11,425 nucleotides of DNA from an uncultured candidate division Zixibacteria bacterium. Its GTDB lineage: Bacteria; Zixibacteria; MSB-5A5; GN15; FEB-12. Location of the stretch: assembly GCA_913009765.1 (NCBI GenBank), contig CAJVYT010000111.1, positions 1-11,425 of the forward strand, in the 5' to 3' direction. Shown piece by piece: positions 1 through 5,025 of the stretch. The first letter of the stretch is position 1, and each line of letters starts with the position of its first letter. A program made the position numbers and the translations under genes. The notes below the pieces were generated by a model. That model made no database searches, was not told the DNA's origin, and saw only the letters and a list, made by a program, of their open reading frames with translations.

Positions 1-12
1 ACATAACAGCAA

Positions 13-31
13 GGACTTTATCAACAAGCCC
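13..31 (+). repeat. Copy of the MITE right end at the contig edge
   Basis: These 19 bases (GGACTTTATCAACAAGCCC) are identical to 1236-1254, the right end of the MITE-like element described at 1116-1254. The upstream bases (1-12) show only loose similarity to the interior of that element. The contig starts 12 bases before this copy, so the rest of it lies off the window. A contig ending inside a dispersed repeat is what an assembler break would produce. Confidence 0.7.
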
Positions 32-57
32 GCATGCGGTGGGATGAGCCAAGGAGT

Positions 58-89
58 AAGTGGGGCAGACGCCCTCGTCTGCCCCACTT
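58..89. repeat. GC-rich hairpin repeat, 14-bp perfect stem
   Basis: Arms 58-71 and 76-89 are perfect reverse complements around the 4-base loop CCCT. The core is GGGGCAGACG/CGTCTGCCCC. The GC content is far above that of the surrounding sequence. There is no U-tract on either side, so it looks like a dispersed palindromic intergenic repeat rather than an intrinsic terminator. Just upstream, 30-39 is another perfect palindrome (CCGCATGCGG). Confidence 0.75.
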
Positions 90-117
90 GTCAGGAGTAC
101 ATCTGACTAGCCCGTAG

Positions 118-140
118 GGCAGCATCCCTGTGATGCTGCC
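118..140. repeat. Hairpin repeat, 9-bp perfect stem
   Basis: The arm GGCAGCATC (118-126) pairs perfectly with GATGCTGCC (132-140) around a 5-base loop. It lies 28 bases after the hairpin at 58-89 and probably belongs to the same class of intergenic palindromes. There is no T-run after it. Confidence 0.6.
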
Positions 141-205
141 ATCATAAGGCTACAAAAGTTTACATATTAAAGCATAACTTTTTTATACGCTCCAATAGCC
201 TATAC

Positions 206-234
206 TTGACATTTCAAGCTGTTTTTGCCATATT
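206..234 (+). promoter_or_regulatory. Sigma70-type promoter for etfB
   Basis: A perfect -35 box TTGACA (206-211) is followed after exactly 17 bases by CATATT (229-234), a 4/6 match to the -10 consensus. Transcription would begin near 241, giving a leader of about 50 bases before etfB. The leader carries a GGAG ribosome binding site (284-287), five bases from the ATG at 293. The call is from sequence only. Confidence 0.55.
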
Positions 235-292
235 GCCCCTCTAAAATAAGAATAAAATACCATATTTTACATGGGTTATAATTGGAGATTGT

Positions 293-1078
293 ATGAATAT
301 TGTTGTCTTAATAAAACAAGTACCCGAAATTGCACTTATTAAAGTTGATGAAGCTGCTAATGAAGTTGTTCTTCCTCAAGGTCCCGGTACTGTCAACCCG
401 TTTGATGAATACGCTATTGAAGAAGCTCTGCGTTTAAGAGAAAAACACGGCGGAAAAGTTACGGTCTTATCTGTCGGAACACAACGCACCGAATCTGCTA
501 TTCGTACCTGTTTGGCACTTGGCGTTGATGAAGCTGTGCTGTTAACCGATGATGCCTTTACAGGTTCTGACTCACAGGCTCTCGGCAAAATAATAGCTGC
601 CGGACTAAAAAAAATAGGTGAATACGATTTAATCTTTGCAGGAAAACAAGCAATCGATTCCGACTCGGCACAAGTTCCGGGTGCTGTTGCTGCCTATTTA
701 GATCTACCACAGGCAATGTTTGTGAAAAAAGTTGAAGATGTCGCCGATGGTAAAGCAATTGTCTATCGCACCACCGAAGAAGGGTACGATGTTATCGAAC
801 TGACATTACCTGCTGTTGTTTCGGTTGTTAAAGAAATCAACGAACCACGACTTCCATCGTTAAAAGGTAAAATGGCAGCCAAGAAAAAAGAGATTGTCAA
901 ATATTCTGCTGCTGATTTAGGACTTGACGGTTCCGGTATCGGTGCAAATTCACTTTCCAAACAGATTTCTGTTTCAACACCTCCTGCAAGAACCAAAGGG
1001 GAGATGATTGACGGTGAGACTCCCGAAGAAATCGCTGACAATCTGTTTACCAAACTCAAAGATAACCAAGTCTTATAA
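293..1078 (+). CDS. etfB: Electron transfer flavoprotein, beta subunit
   Basis: EtfB pairs with EtfA to form a soluble FAD protein that carries electrons between acyl-CoA or related dehydrogenases and the respiratory chain or a bifurcating partner. The 261 residues match the usual family length. The N-terminus MNIVVLIKQVPE is typical. Residues 117-136 (GKQAIDSDSAQVPGAVAAYL) form the conserved nucleotide-binding stretch of the beta subunit. The TEEGYDVIELTLPAVVSV segment fits the family signature, and EINEPRLPSLKGKMAAKKK follows it as in other EtfB proteins. GGAG lies five bases before the ATG, and a good promoter sits at 206-234. The oddity is that etfA, normally the next gene, is absent: the gene is followed by more than 1 kb of repeats. 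The partner must be encoded elsewhere or be separated by an assembly join. Confidence 0.96.
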   Translation: MNIVVLIKQVPEIALIKVDEAANEVVLPQGPGTVNPFDEYAIEEALRLREKHGGKVTVLSVGTQRTESAIRTCLALGVDEAVLLTDDAFTGSDSQALGKIIAAGLKKIGEYDLIFAGKQAIDSDSAQVPGAVAAYLDLPQAMFVKKVEDVADGKAIVYRTTEEGYDVIELTLPAVVSVVKEINEPRLPSLKGKMAAKKKEIVKYSAADLGLDGSGIGANSLSKQISVSTPPARTKGEMIDGETPEEIADNLFTKLKDNQVL

Positions 1079-1086
1079 CTTAGTTT

Positions 1087-1289
1087 TGTAGGGAATAGGC
1101 ATGCCTATTCCTAATGGGCTTGTTGATAAACCTCTAAATTCGGAACATACTTCGACTCCGCTCAGCATGACATATTATAAGTTGTTGTGTTTCAAGTCAC
1201 CCTGAGCGGAGTCGAAGGGACTTGAAACATATTTTGGACTTTATCAACAAGCCCCTAATATATAGGTTGAGGCATGCCTCAACCCTACA
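1087..1289. repeat. Paired 20-bp palindromes split by the MITE
   Basis: Two perfect 20-bp palindromes, GGAATAGGCATGCCTATTCC (1092-1111) and GGTTGAGGCATGCCTCAACC (1265-1284), share the 10-base core AGGCATGCCT but differ in their self-complementary flanks. Outside them, TGTAGGG (1087-1093) is the reverse complement of CCCTACA (1283-1289). Removing the 139-bp insertion and one target copy brings the two together into one unit of about 60 bp with overall dyad symmetry. That unit is probably the older dispersed repeat into which the MITE inserted. Confidence 0.65.
1116..1254. mobile_element. MITE-like non-autonomous element, 139 bp
   Basis: The terminal inverted repeats are perfect over 15 bases: GGGCTTGTTGATAAA at 1116-1130 and its reverse complement at 1240-1254, with weaker similarity continuing about ten bases inward. 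Both ends are flanked by the direct repeat CTAAT (1111-1115 and 1255-1259), as expected for a 5-bp target duplication. The interior carries no gene but has a 16-bp inverted repeat (CTTCGACTCCGCTCAG 1150-1165, complement 1202-1217) and an 11-bp one (1188-1198 with 1219-1229). The second arm of the 16-bp repeat lies in the loop of the 11-bp stem, so the two folds compete. A transposase would have to be supplied in trans from an insertion sequence with matching ends. I cannot assign the family. Confidence 0.72.
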
Positions 1290-1302
1290 GTACAGTTTGT
1301 AG

Positions 1303-1329
1303 GGGCGGGTTCGTGAACCGGCCCTTTTT
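1303..1329 (+). terminator. Terminator-like GC hairpin with T-run
   Basis: GGGC plus GGTT (1303-1311) pairs with AACC plus GCCC (1316-1324) with a single G-G mismatch and a four-base loop, and is followed directly by TTTTT (1325-1329). This meets the form of an intrinsic terminator on the + strand, 224 bases after etfB ends. The hairpin also resembles the other dispersed GC-rich palindromes here, so termination may be incidental. Confidence 0.4.
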
Positions 1330-1337
1330 AATTGTCA

Positions 1338-1357
1338 GGAACTGGCTTGCCTGTTCC
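1338..1357. repeat. Degenerate palindrome with GGCTTGCC core
   Basis: GGAAC and GTTCC flank a core of GGC-TT-GCC with one T-T mismatch on the dyad. The layout mirrors the 20-bp palindromes at 1092 and 1265, whose core is GGCATGCC. The preceding GTCAGGAAC also matches the left arm of the hairpin at 2124-2147. It is probably a decayed copy of the same repeat class. Confidence 0.45.
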
Positions 1358-1567
1358 GCAAAAACAGTAATTGTAGATCGAACCCCCCGTGGTTTCGACA
1401 TCTTTTCTAATTTTGTGGTCGGCTAACCTAGGCACGTCCCCGTCTGCCGCTCTTCACACATTTCATACAAACCCCCTCACTACTTTCTTATTATATCCTT
1501 TTCTATGAATAACTTAATTATGAAAGAAAAAATTCTATGAACAAAAACACTACAATAAATATTACCG

Positions 1568-1606
1568 AAAATGGCTTTAAACCATTTTTTAGGGTAAAGC
1601 CATTTT
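1568..1606. repeat. 12-bp perfect stem-loop
   Basis: AAAATGGCTTTA (1568-1579) is the exact reverse complement of TAAAGCCATTTT (1595-1606), with a 15-base loop. The A and T ends would give a T-run after the stem on either strand, so a bidirectional terminator is possible. No gene ends nearby, so the role is unknown. Confidence 0.55.
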
Positions 1607-1718
1607 GTCGTAATAGGTTATACCTGTTCTATTTATGGCGAAAAAGCAGGTGAAAAAAAGGCTAAATAAAGATGTTTTATATGCGACTGAACCCATTTTG
1701 AAAACCGAAAGGACTGGA

Positions 1719-1737
1719 CTCCGTGTCAAGCACGGAG
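1719..1737. repeat. 7-bp hairpin inside a longer imperfect inverted repeat
   Basis: CTCCGTG (1719-1725) pairs with CACGGAG (1731-1737) around TCAAG. Outside it, ATTTTGAAAACC (1695-1706) is nearly complementary to GGTTTTAAAAT (1741-1751), which makes a two-part stem. There is no coding potential. Confidence 0.45.
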
Positions 1738-1787
1738 AGGGGTTTTAAAATAATGCATATTGATGAAATGTTTTTATAATTGCCATT

Positions 1788-1808
1788 TCCCCTCTTTTTA
1801 AGAGGGGA
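1788..1808. repeat. 9-bp hairpin, CCCCTCTT/AAGAGGGG type
   Basis: TCCCCTCTT (1788-1796) pairs perfectly with AAGAGGGGA (1800-1808) around TTT. The following ATTAAGGGGTGTT continues a pattern that, from general knowledge, recurs as an intergenic repeat in many bacterial genomes. No T-run follows it. Confidence 0.5.
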
Positions 1809-2040
1809 TTAAGGGGTGTTTAAAGATACGTTATTTCAAAAAACGAACCCATTTCGCTATAAACCAAACACACTTATGATATTACAGCAAAAAAGTTGTT
1901 TTAATAAATGTGGATAACTTTATAGAGTGTTGTTAAAACGTTACTGTTCTGGGCTCCGGCTCCGGAGTGGAAAGAGTAAGGTTTGTAAAAAATAGTTGAA
2001 GCTTTGAATATGTTTATAAATAGTAAACAGTCATTATAAA

Positions 2041-2088
2041 AAAAAAGATGTCGGATATCTCACAATTATATTATCTTGAATCGGAAAT
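2041..2088 (+). repeat. Divergent direct repeat, copy 1 (upstream of cupin gene)
   Basis: Shared blocks with copy 2 (2590-2638), in the same order and at nearly the same spacing, are AAAAAAGATGTCG, CAATTATATT and GAATCGGAA. The bases between the blocks differ, with one extra base in copy 2. This copy has lost the strong stem that copy 2 can form. The pair brackets the cupin gene. Confidence 0.5.
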
Positions 2089-2123
2089 GCAACCTATAAG
2101 AGATTGAACATTAAATATCAGCG

Positions 2124-2147
2124 TCGTCAGGAACCCATTCCTGACGA
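2124..2147. repeat. 10-bp hairpin just before the cupin start codon
   Basis: TCGTCAGGAA (2124-2133) pairs perfectly with TTCCTGACGA (2138-2147) around the loop CCCA. The stem ends six bases before the ATG at 2154, so any ribosome binding site for that gene (the GACGAGAA stretch is the only purine-rich candidate) lies partly inside the 3' arm. It may be a repeat insertion, a translation-limiting structure, or both. The left arm resembles GTCAGGAAC at 1334-1342. Confidence 0.6.
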
Positions 2148-2153
2148 GAAACT

Positions 2154-2516
2154 ATGAGAATACGAAAACTTAAAAATATAAAAGAATTCAAAGCGGGTGA
2201 CTCTACAATCCTCAAAGAGATTTTACATCCTGACCGTGATTACCTATTTGATGGTCGCTACTCGCTTGCTCATGCCAGACTTGCTCTTGGTGAAATCTCT
2301 GACAAACATAAACTGAAAACATCTGAAGTTTATTATATCTTACAAGGTAAGGGAGAGATGACAATCGATGATGAATCGGCTATTGTTGAAGTTGGTGACA
2401 CAATCGAGATTCCACCAAAAGCTATCCAATCTATCAAGAACATTGGCGACTGCGAATTAGAATTTTTATGTATCGTCGAGCCTGCTTGGAATAAAGATGA
2501 TGAAGAAATATTGTAG
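2154..2516 (+). CDS. Small single-domain cupin protein
   Basis: This is a 120-residue cytosolic cupin, a beta-barrel fold that often binds a metal; the substrate is unknown. Both cupin motifs are visible with canonical spacing. Motif 1 runs from G46 through H52 and E58 to G65 (TSEVYYILQGKG). Motif 2 runs from G81 through P87 and Q92 to N96 (GDTIEIPPKAIQSIKNIG). Two usual metal ligands are replaced: the second His of HxH is Leu54, and the motif 2 His is Gln92. That leaves His52, Glu58 and possibly Gln92, so metal binding is uncertain. The gene stands alone, with no partner within 180 bases, and lies between two diverged direct repeats. The start follows a 10-bp hairpin and no good Shine-Dalgarno site is free. 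The next in-frame Met is residue 69, inside the barrel, so the start is kept. Confidence 0.88.
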   Translation: MRIRKLKNIKEFKAGDSTILKEILHPDRDYLFDGRYSLAHARLALGEISDKHKLKTSEVYYILQGKGEMTIDDESAIVEVGDTIEIPPKAIQSIKNIGDCELEFLCIVEPAWNKDDEEIL

Positions 2517-2526
2517 TTTTTGTAGA

Positions 2527-2576
2527 TCGGGTTCCGTTGGTTTGAAATCGTCAGATTTCAAAGTAGAGAAACCCGA
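2527..2576. repeat. Two-part hairpin immediately after the cupin gene
   Basis: The outer stem TCGGGTT (2527-2533) pairs with AACCCGA (2570-2576). The inner stem TTTGAAATC (2541-2549) pairs with GATTTCAAA (2554-2562) around the loop GTCA, and all pairs are perfect. The structure begins 10 bases after the stop codon of the cupin gene and may define the 3' end of its message, although no T-run follows. Its first bases, TGTAGATCG, recur at 1372-1380. Confidence 0.6.
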
Positions 2577-2589
2577 CAACTTCATCCTA

Positions 2590-2642
2590 AAAAAAGATGT
2601 CGAGTTCCGTCGCAATTATATTTTTTGGAATCGGAACACGAC
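2590..2642 (+). repeat. Divergent direct repeat, copy 2, with stem-loop
   Basis: This is the partner of the repeat at 2041-2088. In this copy GTCG-A-GTTCCG (2599-2609) pairs with CGGAAC-A-CGAC (2632-2642), ten base pairs with one A-A mismatch around a 22-base AT-rich loop. It lies between the cupin gene and the large secreted protein gene. Confidence 0.5.
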
Positions 2643-2668
2643 CTGCAATATTCCTCAAATGTTTAAAG

Positions 2669-2698
2669 TTGACATCTGAACTCTTTTGCCGATATATG
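2669..2698 (+). promoter_or_regulatory. Possible promoter for the secreted protein gene
   Basis: A perfect TTGACA (2669-2674) is followed after 18 bases by TATATG (2693-2698, 4/6 match to the -10 consensus). Transcription would start close to the ATG at 2704, implying a leaderless message. That would agree with the lack of any Shine-Dalgarno site before this gene. AT-rich sequence makes chance matches likely. Confidence 0.3.
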
Positions 2699-2703
2699 TT
2701 TAT

Positions 2704-4929
2704 ATGAAAATAGGTTTTCTAAATAATTGTAAATATTTTATATTTACTGCTGTTTTTACACTGATAACAGCAAAATCAGTATCTGCCGCCGATTTGGTCA
2801 AATATGCGGTCAGCGATGTTCAGGCTATGTATGTCTATGAAAATGATGCCGAAATTGACTGGGCGACAATTTATTATCTTAATGAAAATTTCGGGTGTCG
2901 GGTCGATTTACTGAAACTTATCGAACGGACACAGTTTGAAATTTCTACAACTTCAATCGACAAACAACAGATATATCTCCATATCGCCTCACTTCCAAAT
3001 TCTGATTCGACGACAATAAAGAAACTTATCAAAACACTTTTTAAAAACCGTAAACCAGATATTGTCATATTTGACGAGCAGAGTACAAGTAAGTTTTACA
3101 GAGCATTTAAAAATAGAATCCTTTCAACTAAACCGTCTGTCGGAAATTTGTTCAATATTTTAAAAATTTACAGCCGTTACGACAAATCGAAAAAATTAGA
3201 AAATAAATCATCGGTCATTCTAAACAGCAATGAATTGTATAACCGCTATAAAGACAGAATAGAATACGAAGTACCCTCTATTTTTCCAAACTATGCATCA
3301 TTTGAAAAACATTACAGCCATCTGACAAAATTTTCTCTTGATAAAAATTATCTTACTCAAAAAGGTTCAGATAATTTTTTAAGCGGAATCCCGTCTTTTC
3401 GCTTAGTTTCGATAATTGATTCACTTCTTATTGATGGTCCGATGAAACGAACAATTGCCAAACAGGCTAAAAAGTATAGTTCATATTTAAATGCATCAAA
3501 AATTTCTCAAGGCAAACGAAAAGTTGATTTTGTCGTTGACGGTTACCGCGAGCTTTTATATCTCCGTCAGCATAAAAAAGCTATGACACAGTATCCCGAC
3601 TATGAAAAATATATAACTTCACTATTTAAACGTGCCGAGACAGCAGCTCTTGATTTGGTAGGAATAGATTGGGAGGGGAAGGTAATTCTTCGCGATTCTC
3701 CCCACGGACCAAAACTGAAGTTTCGGGTTGCAGTATCAGTAGACGGACCCCGTGAGGTTACAATTAACAATTTTAAATTCCATCCCTATTATGATTCGGC
3801 GGCAGTTATTTTGGGTGATACACCTCAAAAAATTCTTCCGCATCAATCATTTATCAAAGAATTCTTAATTGATATTGACCGCTCATATCTCGAGGGTAAG
3901 ATTACAGACTCTCTCAAATTCTCAGTTGAAATTGACTACGGTCAGATTCCGCTATTGTTTACAAACTCACTTCCGATTTGGGAAGCTCCAAATTTAAAGA
4001 TACGATTAGAACCTGATTTCTATTTTGTTAAGCCATTTCCAAAAGTTGATATTGACAAAGTTGTATCAAATCTGAATCTTAAGGTTATTATTACCAAACC
4101 GTATAGTTATGTAGGTATTGCAGAAATTAATTTTAAAACTCCGGCAGGTATGTTTGCGGGTGCCTATCGAAAACAGATTCAGCTTGATAAGTCATCATTG
4201 TCTGAGACATTTACAATACCATTTACAATTTCCAATTTATTTGAACTTGGAACCCAGTTTGAAACAGTTGAGCTATTAGTGAACAATCAGATAGTGGCAT
4301 CTGACACCGGTAAAATTCGTATTGCCTCGTGCAAAATAGCCGACACCAGAAAAATCGGCTTTCTCCCCGATGAGTCCGGTCAACTTGAAGATATTCTTAC
4401 TATGACCGATGCTGCCTATCGACCTCTTACCGATAGAACTTTGGTCAAGGGTGATTTAGATGCTTACGATGTTATTATCATCGGTACAAATTCATATAAG
4501 AACTATCCATCGTTTACTCATTTAAAAGACCGCTTTGAAAAATATCTTAGGCAGGGCGGTTCTCTTGTCATTATGCCTCAAGGAGAAGACTGGCCAAGTT
4601 CAGTAATTCCGGTATCATTTGTTCCTACTGTTGAGGTTGTTGATAAAGCCGATATTACCAACAGAATCAAAGAAGCAAGAATACTCTCTAAACCGTATGC
4701 TATTTCTGATAAAAACCTGCTTTCATCTTTTTATAAAAAGAAAGTTGTCCAACCGGCAGTCATAGCACCTGCCGAACGGGTTTTTGTTACCAATTCTGGA
4801 GCGACACTACTTTCGGTCTCTCGTTTGGGTGAAGGTCAGATAATTTACTGCGGGTTTCCTCTTTTAGAAATGGTGTCAAATTTAGATATCGAAGCAATCC
4901 ATCTTTTTGCAAATATCCTGAACTATTAG
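2704..4929 (+). CDS. Large exported protein, GATase-like C-terminal domain, function unknown
   Basis: I do not recognise a named family for the whole 741-residue protein. Residues 1-28 are a signal peptide: a Lys, a hydrophobic stretch, and a VSA-AD cleavage site. Residues 29 to about 320 are mixed alpha/beta and then helical, with no motif I can name. About 327-540 is beta-rich and resembles the NEW3-like linker modules found in large secreted PIG-L proteins. About 551-741 resembles the GATase1-like tail of those proteins: IGFLPDESG, YDVIIIGTNSYKNYP, YLRQGGSLVIMPQ, then GEGQIIYCGFP and a final LFANILNY. The zinc HPDDE motif of a PIG-L deacetylase is absent, and no glutaminase Cys-His pair is evident, so the tail may bind rather than catalyse. 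A frame extends upstream to a TTG at 2686, but the ATG at 2704 places Met-Lys before the signal peptide. No Shine-Dalgarno site is seen. Confidence 0.8.
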   Translation: MKIGFLNNCKYFIFTAVFTLITAKSVSAADLVKYAVSDVQAMYVYENDAEIDWATIYYLNENFGCRVDLLKLIERTQFEISTTSIDKQQIYLHIASLPNSDSTTIKKLIKTLFKNRKPDIVIFDEQSTSKFYRAFKNRILSTKPSVGNLFNILKIYSRYDKSKKLENKSSVILNSNELYNRYKDRIEYEVPSIFPNYASFEKHYSHLTKFSLDKNYLTQKGSDNFLSGIPSFRLVSIIDSLLIDGPMKRTIAKQAKKYSSYLNASKISQGKRKVDFVVDGYRELLYLRQHKKAMTQYPDYEKYITSLFKRAETAALDLVGIDWEGKVILRDSPHGPKLKFRVAVSVDGPREVTINNFKFHPYYDSAAVILGDTPQKILPHQSFIKEFLIDIDRSYLEGKITDSLKFSVEIDYGQIPLLFTNSLPIWEAPNLKIRLEPDFYFVKPFPKVDIDKVVSNLNLKVIITKPYSYVGIAEINFKTPAGMFAGAYRKQIQLDKSSLSETFTIPFTISNLFELGTQFETVELLVNNQIVASDTGKIRIASCKIADTRKIGFLPDESGQLEDILTMTDAAYRPLTDRTLVKGDLDAYDVIIIGTNSYKNYPSFTHLKDRFEKYLRQGGSLVIMPQGEDWPSSVIPVSFVPTVEVVDKADITNRIKEARILSKPYAISDKNLLSSFYKKKVVQPAVIAPAERVFVTNSGATLLSVSRLGEGQIIYCGFPLLEMVSNLDIEAIHLFANILNY

Positions 4930-5025
4930 GCTTTTTTCTTGTTCAATAATTCCATATATTAAACTTTCATGTAATAAAATGATCGGTAAAAATTACATAC
5001 GTTTTTGTAAATAAAGTGAGAATTT

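Larger units (their letters stand above)
1079..2153. other. Gene-free region dense in palindromic repeats
   Basis: There is no open frame of convincing length or composition on either strand. The region is a patchwork of short inverted repeats, listed separately where clear: an interrupted palindrome pair, a MITE-like element, a terminator-like hairpin, and hairpins at 1338, 1568, 1719, 1788 and 2124. A minor one lies at 1954-1967 (CTCCG, loop GCTC, CGGAG). The bases TGTAGATCG at 1372-1380 recur at 2521-2529, in both cases followed by a related C-rich stretch ending in GGTTT, so the two are diverged copies of one repeat. I see no tRNA, rRNA or recognisable small RNA. Such accumulations are typical of decayed sequence or insertion hot spots. 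Confidence 0.7.

Noticed and set aside
1537..1653. 38-residue open frame from ATG at 1537
   Set aside because: It runs through the 12-bp stem-loop at 1568-1606, has no ribosome binding site and resembles no known small protein.
1079..2153. CRISPR array or tRNA cluster in the repeat block
   Set aside because: The repeats are different palindromes at irregular spacing, with no constant repeat-spacer unit and no cloverleaf with a T-arm.
2497..2679. 60-residue open frame after the cupin gene
   Set aside because: It lies over the hairpin at 2527 and the direct repeat at 2590, overlaps the end of the cupin gene, and its product has no recognisable composition or start signal.
2686..2703. Longer TTG start for the secreted protein
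   Set aside because: It would put six extra residues before a normal Met-Lys signal peptide, and the region carries a possible promoter -10 box.
4930..5025. Promoter or terminator between the secreted protein and the ABC genes
   Set aside because: The sequence is AT-rich with only a 5-bp inverted repeat, and no -35/-10 pair at acceptable spacing was found.
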